Positions 9,073-17,517 of a stretch of DNA of 64,000 nt are shown here, in pieces. The DNA is taken from contig NZ_JABFDM010000009.1 of assembly GCF_013178945.1 (NCBI RefSeq), forward strand, positions 62,001-126,000, read 5' to 3'. Numbering within the stretch: position 1 is the stretch's first letter; every line of letters starts with the position of its first letter. Position numbers and translations under genes: made by a program. This DNA is from Bradyrhizobium aeschynomenes (GTDB lineage: Bacteria > Pseudomonadota > Alphaproteobacteria > Rhizobiales > Xanthobacteraceae). Below the pieces are notes generated by a model. It was not told the DNA's origin and ran no database searches. It worked only from the letters and a program-made list of their open reading frames with translations.

Positions 9073-9692
9073 TGTGGCCGCGGCGCCGAGGGCTGGTTGC
9101 AGCGTTGGCGCCGTTCGTCATCGTGCTCTGCGCCGCCACGGCATGGGCGCAATCGGAGCCGCCGCTGGGTTTGCGCGAGGCGCCGCAACAGCCGCCGCAG
9201 CGGGCGCCCGCCGCAGAACCGGCGTCGCCGCCCGGCAATCCCGGTCTGGTGGAAGAGCTCGGCAAGCTGTTCGAGAAGATGGCGATCATTCCGCTGAAGC
9301 GTCCAAGCGAGGCCGATGGCGAGCGGGCGACGGACGGGAAAGCGGCGGCGGCTCCTGCTGATCAGGCGCAACAGCCGCCCCGGCAGCCAGCACCAAAGGC
9401 CGGCGACGATCCGGCCAGCGTGCTGAAGGACACCGGCGAGACGCTCTCGCGCCTCGCCAAGCCGTCCACGATGATCTCGGGCCGCATCGTCTGCCCGCTC
9501 GCCGCCAACGGCACGCCGGACTGCAAGCTCGGCGCGGACAGGCTGTGCCAGGGCAAGGGCTACAAGGAAGGCAAGAGCCTCAACACCGATTCGGCGGAGA
9601 CCTGCTCGGCCAAGGTGCTGATCCCGGGCCGGCAGCGCAAACCGGACGACTGTCGCACCGACACGTTTGTCACCTCTGCGCTCTGCCAATAG
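9072..9692 (+). CDS. Exported six-cysteine protein, function unknown
   Basis: A 206-residue secreted protein. The N-terminus is a signal peptide (GLVAALAPFVIVLCAATAWA, cut before QSEPP). A Pro/Gln/Ala-rich linker follows, and the C-terminal 75 residues hold six cysteines (IVC, PDCK, RLCQ, ETCSA, DDCR, ALCQ), an even number suggesting three disulfides in the periplasm. I do not recognise a named domain. The ATG overlaps the stop of the YqaA-like gene, which argues for a shared membrane or envelope role. The upstream in-frame extension overlaps that gene and is rejected. Confidence 0.8.
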   Translation: MWPRRRGLVAALAPFVIVLCAATAWAQSEPPLGLREAPQQPPQRAPAAEPASPPGNPGLVEELGKLFEKMAIIPLKRPSEADGERATDGKAAAAPADQAQQPPRQPAPKAGDDPASVLKDTGETLSRLAKPSTMISGRIVCPLAANGTPDCKLGADRLCQGKGYKEGKSLNTDSAETCSAKVLIPGRQRKPDDCRTDTFVTSALCQ

Positions 9693-9827
9693 GTCGTCAG
9701 CGTCTCAACGCAAGACCATCCACGGGCTTTTCCGGTCCCTCTGCGGACGAATTGCCATGACGGCATGATGTCGGGCATGCTCGCCATCACGAGCGTTTCC
9801 GCATTTCACAACGAGGAATTCCCATCC

Positions 9828-10796
9828 ATGTCCATGCCTGCCTTGTTCAAGGGGCGCCTGTCGATTCCGGTCATCGGCTCGCCGCTGTTCATCATCTCCG
9901 TGCCCGATCTGGTGATCGCGCAGTGCAAGGCCGGCGTGGTGGGCTCGTTTCCGGCGCTCAACGCGCGGCCTGCCGCGCTGCTCGACGAATGGCTGGCGCG
10001 CATCACCGAGGAGCTCGCCGCCTATGACCGTGCGCACCCGGAGCGTCCGTCGGCGCCGTTCGCGGTCAACCAGATCGTGCACCGCTCCAACAACCGGCTC
10101 GAGCAGGATCTGGCACTGTGCGAGAAGTACAAGGTGCCGATGATGATCACCTCGCTCGGCGCGCGCGAGGAGCTGAACCAGGCCGCGCATCGCTGGGGCG
10201 GTATCGTCTTCCACGACGTGATCAATCAGTTCTTCGCCCACAAGGCGATCGAGAAGGGCGCCGACGGCCTGATCCTGGTCGCGGCCGGCGCCGGCGGCCA
10301 TGCCGGCACGATCTCGCCGTTCGCCTTCGTGGCTGAGACGCGCAGCTGGTTCGATGGCCCGATCGCCCTGTCGGGCGCGATCGCCAATGGCCGCGCCATC
10401 CGCGCCGCGCGCGTGCTCGGCGCCGACTTCGCCTATGTCGGCTCGGCCTTCATCGCCACCAAGGAGGCGAATGCCGTCGAGGCCTACAAGGACATGATCA
10501 CCAAGTCGGGTGCCGACGACATCGTCTATTCGAACCTGTTCACCGGCGTGCACGGCAACTACCTGAAGCCCTCGATCGTGGCCGCCGGTCTCGACCCCGA
10601 CAATCTGCCGACGTCGGACCCGTCGAAGATGAGCTTCGGCACCGATGCCTCCGGCGAGCGCGCCAAGCCGAAGGCGTGGAAGGAGATCTGGGGCTCCGGC
10701 CAGGGCATCGGCGCCATCAAGGACGTGCTGCCCGCCGTCGAGCTGATCGCCCGGTTCAAGAAGGAATACGACGAGGCGATCGATCCACCGCTGTGA
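9828..10796 (+). CDS. Nitronate monooxygenase (2-nitropropane dioxygenase family)
   Basis: A 322-residue FMN-dependent TIM-barrel enzyme that would oxidise alkyl nitronates such as propionate 3-nitronate. It has the family's N-terminal barrel strand (IPVIGSPLFI), the motif AGAGGHAG with the histidine expected at the active site, the phosphate-binding LSGAIANGRAI, and DFAYVGSAFIATKEA. The start is the ATG behind GAGGA; a second ATG two codons on is also possible. A paralogue at 29996-30961 has Gln instead of His in the same motif. Related FMN barrels include enoyl-ACP reductase FabK, but the HRSN loop and overall length fit the nitronate group. Confidence 0.88.
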   Translation: MSMPALFKGRLSIPVIGSPLFIISVPDLVIAQCKAGVVGSFPALNARPAALLDEWLARITEELAAYDRAHPERPSAPFAVNQIVHRSNNRLEQDLALCEKYKVPMMITSLGAREELNQAAHRWGGIVFHDVINQFFAHKAIEKGADGLILVAAGAGGHAGTISPFAFVAETRSWFDGPIALSGAIANGRAIRAARVLGADFAYVGSAFIATKEANAVEAYKDMITKSGADDIVYSNLFTGVHGNYLKPSIVAAGLDPDNLPTSDPSKMSFGTDASGERAKPKAWKEIWGSGQGIGAIKDVLPAVELIARFKKEYDEAIDPPL

Positions 10797-10830
10797 GGCG
10801 GCGGCCTGCGGTCGTGCTTCAAACTCGATG

Positions 10831-11354
10831 TCATTCCGGGGCGGCGCGCGCCAGCGCGGCGAGCCCGGAATCCATTGGGCCGCGTGATCCGCCGTGAGAT
10901 GGATTCCGGGCTCGTGCTGCGCACGCCCCGGAATGACGCCGGAGGGAACGGCGATCGGTTCGTTGCGATCGCAGCGGCTCTGAGCTGCTCGGGCGTGCCC
11001 TCGCATTTGGTGCCCCCGGCGACAACTACAATGCCGGTGTCATTCCGGGGCGACGCGCGCCAGCGCGGCGAGCCCGGAATCCATTGGGCCGCATGCGCTG
11101 TCGTGAGATGGATTCCGTGTTCGTGCTGCGCACGCCCCGGAATGACGAAGGAGGGAATGGCGATCAGTTCGTTGCGATCGCAGCGGCTTTGAGCTGCTCG
11201 GGCGTGCCCTCGCATTTGGTGCCCCCGGCGACAACTACAATGCCGGTGTCATTCCGGGGCGACGCGCGCCAGCGCGGCGAGCCCGGAATCCATTGGGCCG
11301 CGTGATCCGCCGTGAGATGGATTCCGGGCTCGTGCTGCGCACGCCCCGGAATGA
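10831..11354. repeat. Tandem repeat block: three 106-bp palindromic units, 209-bp period
   Basis: Three nearly identical 106-bp units occupy 10831-10936, 11040-11145 and 11249-11354. Each begins TCATTCCGGGGC and ends GCCCCGGAATGA, so each is an inverted repeat that could fold into a long hairpin. The two spacers (10937-11039 and 11146-11248) are also almost identical, so a 209-bp unit has been tandemly duplicated. The block fills the gap between the convergent nitronate monooxygenase and autotransporter genes. Bases 11355-11444 hold nothing I can identify. Short open frames here are shadows of the repeat. Confidence 0.93.
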
Positions 11355-11444
11355 CGAAGGGGAGAGCGGGGATCATTTTCGCGACGATCGCCGTGAATTG
11401 CGCGTAGCCTCGCTCGCCACCCCGCGCAGGCTCATCTCCACTGA

Positions 11445-14321
11445 CTACCACGTATAGCGGATGCGCCCCGTGCCGGACCAGGTCCGCGATCGCTCGCCCC
11501 ATTCGGTGTCGGCGCGGACCATGAAGGAGACGCCGCTGGCGAGCTGCCATTCGGCGCCGGATGAAGTCAGCAACAAGTTCTGCGATGGCTTGGCGCCGAA
11601 CACGGTGAAGCCGCTGGTGCTGCCGAGCGCGGCGAAGTTGGCGGTCACGGACGGATTGCTGACGACGTCATGGGCGTAGGCGGTGCGGCCGAACAAGGTC
11701 AGCTGACCGCCATGCTCGATCGCGATGGTCCGGTCCGTGTGCACGCCGAGCTCGGCGCGGAAGGCGGTCGCGGTGCGCCCGGCATGGGTCAGGGCGAACT
11801 GGTTCGAGCCCAGCGAGGCGGTCTCGGCATAGGCCGGGGTGCGGAAGCCCTGCGCCTGGATCGCGCCATAGGGCGTCCAGCGCGCCGAGAGGAACGGCAC
11901 CGGGAGGCGGTGTCCGGCCTCGATGCGCCCGCCGAAGCTCTGCGCGTTGAAGCGCGCGCCAAGCTGGTCGAGGCCGGCGGCCGTGACGGTGCGCGTCGTC
12001 GACATCCAGTAGTTGGCGTAGCTCGCGGCGGCGCTGATGTAGGTCGGTCCGATCTCGTGCTTGCCATAGATGCCGGCCATCATGAGATCGGCGCTGCCGC
12101 CGCCATTGCCGTCGGACCAGCTCATGGCGCCGCCGGCGAGCGAGAAACCGGCCCGCGTGTTCGGCGCGAAGCGATAGTCCGCGCCCGCTGCGACCGCGCC
12201 GGCGCGGACAGCGTTGTCGCGGCTGCCAATGGCGGCATCGCCGGACAGCCGGTTGCCGGCGCCGAAGCCGGTGCCCCAGACGTTCCAGCACGCATCGAGG
12301 CGGTCCGGCGATTCAAACGCCGCAAAGGCCTCGCGCACGGCCGCAGGCGCGCTGCGGCGCTCGCCGGCATAGCCGAGTGGCGCCGAGGTGTTGCCGCCAG
12401 CCTGAGCGGGCGGGCTCGACAGCAGCGTCAGATACGCACCGCCGAGTTGATTGGCGCCGCTCTGGGCCGGGGTGCTGCTGTGGCCGGAGAGCTGGTCGAG
12501 GGCGCGGCCGACGGCGTCGGTCGGCATGTTGAGCAGGGTGTCGAACCCTGCCGGTGGCGTCACGCCGCCGCTGACCGCGCGGTTGAGGCCGTTGGCGACG
12601 TTGGCTTGATTGACGCTGGCGTTTGAGGCCAGCGTCAGGGTGTTGGGGTCGAGCACGAGATAGGCATTGTTGAGGTCGTAAGTGAGATGCGGGTTTCGCG
12701 CCGGGCTGAAGCTGCCGGTGACGTTGAACCCGGCGAACTCCGTGCCGCCGAGCCCCCCGGTCGCGTTGATGATCGTGTAGGTCTTCCGCTGGAAGCTGCC
12801 CGGAAGTGCCACGGCGTTCACAGTGGCACCGGTCAGTGTCGCGGTGCCAGTGACATTGGTGCGGTCCGCGGTGCTCGGCGACACCTCGACTTGGTAGGTG
12901 CTGCCGGCGTCGAACTGCAGATTGCCGATGATGGTCAGGGTGCCGATCGAGTTGCCGGGCGCGAGCGTGCCGCCGGCGTTGACGGTGACGCCGGGCAATT
13001 GGCCGGTACCGCCGACCATGGCGCCGTTGGCGATGGTGAGGCCACTGGAGGCCGCGATCGAGCCGTCGACCGCCAGCCTGCCGGCATTGACGGCCGTTGC
13101 ACCGGTGTAGGAATTGAGGCCGGACAGCGTCAGCGTGCCGCCTCCCAGCTTGGTGAGCCCACCACCGCCGCCGAGCGCCTGGCTCACCGTGAAGGTGTTG
13201 GCGGGATCGGCGATGTCGAAGCCGCCGCCGCCTGCGCCCCAATTGATCGTGCGCGTCGTCGAGGTGAACGAGGTGCCGGTGACCTGAAGCGTGCCGCCAT
13301 TGAAGGTCAGGCCGCCGGGCGCGCCGCCGAGATTGGCGTCGGAGGCGACACTGATCGTGCCGCCGGTGAAAGTGGTACCGCCCGCATAGGTGTTGGCTCC
13401 GGAGAGCGTCAGCGTGCCGGTGCCGGTCTTGGCCAGCGAGCCGGCGCCGGAGATGATTCCGCTCACGCTGGTCGAGCTGTTGTTGCTGCCGACGGTGAGC
13501 TCGTTGGCGCCGAGAATGGTGTTGCCGGCGCCGGCAATAGATCCGGCACTCAGCTTGCCGTCGCTGGCCGGCCCGTTCGAGCTGGCGAAATTCACCGTGC
13601 CGCCATTGACGATGGTCGCATCCCCGCCGGTGCTCTGGCCAAAGAAGCTGAGGGTGCTGCCGATCTGATTGGTGATCGTCGAACTGCCGGCCGTGCTGGT
13701 GTCGTAGAACTCCGCCGTCCCATGATTGTCGATGGTGGCGTTGCCGGCCGTGGTCGAGTTGAAGAACACCAGGCTGCCCAGGTTGTTGAACGTGGCATGG
13801 CCGAGCGTGGCGCTGTTGCTCAAGGAGACCGAGTCGTTGGTGATGTTGGCGAAGCCGGCGGTGCTGTTGCCGAAGAAGCTCAATCCGGAGCCCGTGATGG
13901 TGGCCGTTCCGGCCGAGGCGCTGTTCCAGAACGACATCGCCACGAACATGCCGCCGGTCATATTGAACGTGGCGCTGCCGCCGTTGATGACGATGCCGGT
14001 CCCGGCCAAGGTGAGGGTCTGCAAGTTGGTCGAGAACGTGTAGTTCGACGCGCCGATGTCGAACACCAGCTCGCCCAGCGTGGCGCTGCTCGTGATCGTC
14101 AGGTTGGTGGTGCCGGAGGCGCCGAAGATGGCGGTGCCGGTCGGCACGTTACCGGTGCTCCAGTTGGCTCCGGAATTGAAGTCGCCCGTGGCGGGAGTCG
14201 CTTCCCAGGTGCCGTCCAGAGCCGTGGCGGGCCGTATCGGTGCCAGCATGCTCGAAGCCAGTATGAGGGTGGTCACCGCCGTGGAGGCCATCACGGCACG
14301 GCGGGTCGAGGGGGCAGGCAT
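11445..14321 (-). CDS. Autotransporter (type Va) with PATR-type beta-helix passenger
   Basis: A 958-residue outer-membrane protein. It has a long signal region (RRAVMASTAVTTLILASSM), a Gly/Thr/Ser/Asn-rich passenger, and a C-terminal beta-barrel of about 270 residues that ends in an aromatic residue (RIRYTW), the usual outer-membrane assembly signal. The passenger has 18-22-residue degenerate repeats of the form STAG-x-ATI-x-N near residues 120-260, then PATR-like segments such as GAGSLAKTGTGTLTLSGANT. No protease or other catalytic motif is visible, so adhesion is the likeliest role (inference). The start is the ATG after CCGGAG, 22 codons inside the longest frame. A LuxR-type gene lies immediately upstream on the same strand. 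Confidence 0.9.
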   Translation of the reverse strand: MPAPSTRRAVMASTAVTTLILASSMLAPIRPATALDGTWEATPATGDFNSGANWSTGNVPTGTAIFGASGTTNLTITSSATLGELVFDIGASNYTFSTNLQTLTLAGTGIVINGGSATFNMTGGMFVAMSFWNSASAGTATITGSGLSFFGNSTAGFANITNDSVSLSNSATLGHATFNNLGSLVFFNSTTAGNATIDNHGTAEFYDTSTAGSSTITNQIGSTLSFFGQSTGGDATIVNGGTVNFASSNGPASDGKLSAGSIAGAGNTILGANELTVGSNNSSTSVSGIISGAGSLAKTGTGTLTLSGANTYAGGTTFTGGTISVASDANLGGAPGGLTFNGGTLQVTGTSFTSTTRTINWGAGGGGFDIADPANTFTVSQALGGGGGLTKLGGGTLTLSGLNSYTGATAVNAGRLAVDGSIAASSGLTIANGAMVGGTGQLPGVTVNAGGTLAPGNSIGTLTIIGNLQFDAGSTYQVEVSPSTADRTNVTGTATLTGATVNAVALPGSFQRKTYTIINATGGLGGTEFAGFNVTGSFSPARNPHLTYDLNNAYLVLDPNTLTLASNASVNQANVANGLNRAVSGGVTPPAGFDTLLNMPTDAVGRALDQLSGHSSTPAQSGANQLGGAYLTLLSSPPAQAGGNTSAPLGYAGERRSAPAAVREAFAAFESPDRLDACWNVWGTGFGAGNRLSGDAAIGSRDNAVRAGAVAAGADYRFAPNTRAGFSLAGGAMSWSDGNGGGSADLMMAGIYGKHEIGPTYISAAASYANYWMSTTRTVTAAGLDQLGARFNAQSFGGRIEAGHRLPVPFLSARWTPYGAIQAQGFRTPAYAETASLGSNQFALTHAGRTATAFRAELGVHTDRTIAIEHGGQLTLFGRTAYAHDVVSNPSVTANFAALGSTSGFTVFGAKPSQNLLLTSSGAEWQLASGVSFMVRADTEWGERSRTWSGTGRIRYTW

Positions 14322-14416
14322 TCCAGTCTCCGGAGCTGAACGCTTTGGGCGGCGCCGACGGGGCGGCGCAGCACGGCACCCGATCACGCTACCGGTGAGA
14401 CCAGCCGGCGGTCAGC

Positions 14417-14432
14417 GTAGCCAATTGGCTAC
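14417..14432. promoter_or_regulatory. 16-bp perfect palindrome upstream of the autotransporter (operator candidate)
   Basis: GTAGCCAATTGGCTAC is self-complementary over all 16 bases. It sits about 96 bases before the autotransporter start and just after the stop of the LuxR-type regulator gene. A perfect dyad of this size suits a dimeric regulator such as a LuxR-family protein. No T run follows, so it is a poor terminator. Confidence 0.5.
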
Positions 14433-14458
14433 TTCCGGCCGTTTGTGTGCAAGTGTTG

Positions 14459-15268
14459 TCAGCGCGCAATGAATCGCGCCATCAGCTCGGCTCGGCTGGA
14501 AACGTCGAGGGCGCGGTAGATCTGCTCGATGTATTTGTGCGCCGTGCGGGGGCTGATGTTCAGCGTCGCCGCGATTCGCTTCTCGCTGTGGCCGGCGACC
14601 AGCAGCTCAAGCACCCCGCGATGACGCGGCGCAAGGTCCGCGATCGTGACAGGGGCCCGAACGTGGCCGTTGGCGATGCTGGCGAGCGGATCCGGCCGCC
14701 GCGCCAGCCATGCGGTGTTGGCCGCCAGCAGCTGGATGATCTCGCGTTCCCGCGCCGTGAAGCCGACGTCGCCCCAGGATCGCATGGCTGCGACGCAAAG
14801 CTCAGTTCCGTCGCCGGTCGGGACGATGGCCGCAACGATATCGTCAGCGCCGAAGCCCCGGACGTAGTCGGTGACGTGCGGGTTGCGATACCAGACACCG
14901 TCCTCCACGATGTCCCGCCGCAGGAAGCTTCGCGGACGGCCAGGTGCGGCAAAGGCCTTCTCCCACATGGGGTGCTCGCCATAGACCCGCGCCTGCAGAT
15001 AGTCCCGCTCCCATCTCTGCAGGGTTGCGTGATCCAGCCCATGGACGCGCGAGCGCATCACGTCGGCCCCATCGTTCGCCTGTCCTTCGCCGCTGGCGGC
15101 CCCTCCGATTACGCTCCACCAGACCGGACCGGAGCCGATCAGATCTGCCAAGCGGGCCATCAGATGCACACAGGCCTCCCCAGGGGTGGCGCCGAGCTCG
15201 CCGATCTCCCCCACCAGGGCCAGCATCGCCCGCCAATCGTCGGAGGTGAGGTTGGGTGGCGACATCAT
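14459..15268 (-). CDS. LuxR-family transcriptional regulator
   Basis: A 269-residue regulator with a C-terminal LuxR/NarL helix-turn-helix (about residues 205-265: LAPRHRGVLELLVAGHSEKRIAATL then SPRTAHKYIEQIYRALDVSSRAEL). The N-terminal 190 residues match no receiver domain, lacking phosphoacceptor Asp context, and no clear acyl-homoserine-lactone pocket can be seen; a GAF/PAS-like fold is possible but unproven. The start is the ATG behind GGAAGG; an ATG six codons earlier lacks a ribosome site. It lies 137 bp upstream of the autotransporter on the same strand, so regulation of that gene is the natural hypothesis. Confidence 0.85.
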   Translation of the reverse strand: MMSPPNLTSDDWRAMLALVGEIGELGATPGEACVHLMARLADLIGSGPVWWSVIGGAASGEGQANDGADVMRSRVHGLDHATLQRWERDYLQARVYGEHPMWEKAFAAPGRPRSFLRRDIVEDGVWYRNPHVTDYVRGFGADDIVAAIVPTGDGTELCVAAMRSWGDVGFTAREREIIQLLAANTAWLARRPDPLASIANGHVRAPVTIADLAPRHRGVLELLVAGHSEKRIAATLNISPRTAHKYIEQIYRALDVSSRAELMARFIAR

Positions 15269-15733
15269 TGCTTGCTGCCCTTCCATCGGGGTTCAACCAA
15301 GAGAGCGGAATTGCTCCGCTGCGCCGCGCGGGCCGAGCGCGGCGAGAAGACACGGCTGCTTGTCGCAGGCGCAGCATGTCTGCCGCTGTCGTGGTCGGGC
15401 AAAGGCGGAATCCAATTCAATAAATACCGCTGCGTAGGATCACGCGGTTCCGCTTGGAACACAAGTCGTCGAGGGCGAGGGAGAGACAACTTTCAGTTGA
15501 TGGCCGCCAGCGTCGGAGGCGGCGATGGGCGCAGGGCTCTACACCTCCGTCGTCTCTCGGCCGGGCGGGAGACGCGGCAAATCGCCGAGCGGCCTGCCGG
15601 TCTCTACTTCAAGAGGGAAAAAGGCCGTCGTCGCCGTTGAAGCTCGCGTGCTTTCGAGCTGTCACCAAAACGCGAAAGGCGCGGCAGACCGAGCTGCCGC
15701 GCCTCTTGAACGCCGTATTGATGGGCCGTCCGG
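15269..15733. other. Intergenic region without a supported gene
   Basis: 465 bp between the LuxR-type gene and the end of the first binding-protein gene. Apart from the hairpin at 15677-15704 I see no convincing coding frame, repeat or RNA gene. It must hold the promoter of the LuxR-type gene. Confidence 0.6.
15677..15704 (-). terminator. Probable terminator of the tandem binding-protein cluster
   Basis: A perfect 10-bp stem (15677-15686 with 15695-15704, 8-nt loop), followed on the minus strand by TTTCGCGTTTT, starts about 30 bp after the stop of the first binding-protein gene. The T tract is interrupted. Confidence 0.65.
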
Positions 15734-17305
15734 CTATTCGAGCTCGATCGCCTGGAACTTGCCACGCTCGTCGATCGCCGTACCCCAGATCTTGTGCGAG
15801 GCCTGGTGCTCTGCGCGGCCGAAGCCGAGCTTGGCGCCTAGGCCGAGATCGACGCTCTGCATGTTTTCCAGCGTGTCGATCAGAGCCTCGGTGTCCAGCT
15901 GCGGTCCGACTTTTCGCAGCGCCTGAACCAGCACGTTGGCTGCGACGTAGCCCTCGAACGAGACATAGGACGGAGCCTCGCCCGGGAAGTACTTCTCCAG
16001 CGCGCTCTTGTATTCGAGCACGGCGCTGGAATAGCCGCCGACCGCCGGCACAACCTGGGTGACGATCACGCCGCTGGCATAACGCGGGCCGAGCAGCATC
16101 AACTCATCCGACAGCTCGGTCGAGCCGACGAACGAGACGTTGGTGTAGATCAGATGCGGGAACAGATCGCGCGTCTTCTCGATGAACTTCGCGGCCGCCC
16201 GGTAGGTTGCGACCATGACGATCGCCTTGGGCGGATTCTTGAGAGCGCGCAGCTGATTGACTGCGTCGTCCACGTCGACGGTGTTGCGCTTGTAGTTGAG
16301 GCGCAGGATCGACGTATCGGCAAGGCCCAGCGATCGGAAAGCCTTGGCGACTCCGGAGAAGCCGGCATCTCCATAGGAATCCTGCTGAGCAAACACCGCG
16401 ATATCCTTGGCCGGAATGCGGCGCAGCTTCACGAGATAGCGAACGACGGTGTCGGTCTCTTCGGCGTAGCTGGCGCGATAGTTGAACACGTAGCGATCCG
16501 GCGGATCATTGCGCAGAATGTTGGCGCCGGTGAACGCTCCGTAGAACAGCACCCGGCGCTGCAGGGCATAGGGCATCGCGATGGCCGAGGTCGGCGTGCC
16601 GACATTGCCGACGAAGCCGAACACCTTGTCCTTCTCGTAGAGCTGCTTCATTGCGTCCAGCGTCCGCGACGGTTCGTAGCCGTCATCGGCGGAGAACAGG
16701 CGCAGCGAGCGTCCGTTGATGCCGCCGGTGTCGTTGGCGCGGTTGAAGGCGGCCTCGATTCCCATTTTCATCTGCCGGCCGAGCTCCTTGGCTGCGCCGG
16801 AGAACGGAGCGGCGATGCCGAAGCGGATCTCGTTGGGAGTGACGCCCTGAACGTTGTTGGCGGTCGGAGGCGGCAGCGTTGCGGTCGGCGCCGTCGCGGC
16901 AACCGCCGCCGACGGCGCGATCACGCCGGCGAGGCTGGTGGCCGTCTGGCTCGGTGCGGTCTGCCCGAGCGAGCGCTCGAGCTCGGCGAGCTGGCGGCCG
17001 GCCGTATTGCAGTCGGTCTGCGCCGCGCCGACCCGATTGCGGCCGTCGGCGACATAGCCGTTGAACACGCGCGTGAGCTCGTCGCGATCCGAGCCGCCCG
17101 TGGAGGCCTCCCGGATCACCTCGCGAAACTTGTCGACAATGGCCTGAACGCGGCCTTGGTCGATCGCCTGACAGGCGGATGCTGCTCCCACGATCGGCCC
17201 GACCCGGCTCGCAAGATTACGCACCACATCCGCATTGGTGCCCGCCGCGCTGGCGGGCGTTGCGAGCAATGCCGCAACCAAGAACACGCTAGAACGAAAG
17301 CTCAT
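15734..17305 (-). CDS. Leu/Ile/Val-type ABC substrate-binding protein with two-cysteine N-terminal domain (paralogue 1)
   Basis: A 523-residue periplasmic binding protein. A signal peptide (VFLVAALLATPASA) is followed by an extra helical domain of about 100 residues with cysteines at positions 45 and 99. An Ala/Pro/Thr linker leads to a complete Peripla_BP_6 (LivJ/LivK-type) domain starting near EIRFGIAAPFSGAAKELG. Such domains bind branched-chain amino acids, other amino acids, urea or aromatic compounds, so the ligand is open. It is the third gene of a same-strand array of paralogues (gaps of 139-212 bp) with no permease or ATPase gene. The ATG at 17305 was preferred to a GTG two codons upstream. 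Confidence 0.88.
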   Translation of the reverse strand: MSFRSSVFLVAALLATPASAAGTNADVVRNLASRVGPIVGAASACQAIDQGRVQAIVDKFREVIREASTGGSDRDELTRVFNGYVADGRNRVGAAQTDCNTAGRQLAELERSLGQTAPSQTATSLAGVIAPSAAVAATAPTATLPPPTANNVQGVTPNEIRFGIAAPFSGAAKELGRQMKMGIEAAFNRANDTGGINGRSLRLFSADDGYEPSRTLDAMKQLYEKDKVFGFVGNVGTPTSAIAMPYALQRRVLFYGAFTGANILRNDPPDRYVFNYRASYAEETDTVVRYLVKLRRIPAKDIAVFAQQDSYGDAGFSGVAKAFRSLGLADTSILRLNYKRNTVDVDDAVNQLRALKNPPKAIVMVATYRAAAKFIEKTRDLFPHLIYTNVSFVGSTELSDELMLLGPRYASGVIVTQVVPAVGGYSSAVLEYKSALEKYFPGEAPSYVSFEGYVAANVLVQALRKVGPQLDTEALIDTLENMQSVDLGLGAKLGFGRAEHQASHKIWGTAIDERGKFQAIELE

Positions 17306-17517
17306 TGCCACTATCCCACTATGGACCCCATCCAGGTCTTCCGCCTGGTGAATTGACGCCGTGTCTGCGACGGAGAAGACATAAGACCGTCACCATGCAC
17401 AGACCAGCCTTTCCTAAGAGCATGACCATTTCGGTAACCCGACACGCCTTTTTCCGATCATACTTTAGAACCTGCTAACGAAGCGTCTTCACCAGTTATT
17501 CCCCTTTGACGCTAACT

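Noticed and set aside
10559-11215. 218-codon minus-strand frame over the tandem repeats
   Set aside because: It exists only because the 209-bp repeats stay in phase with an open frame and it runs into the nitronate monooxygenase gene antisense.
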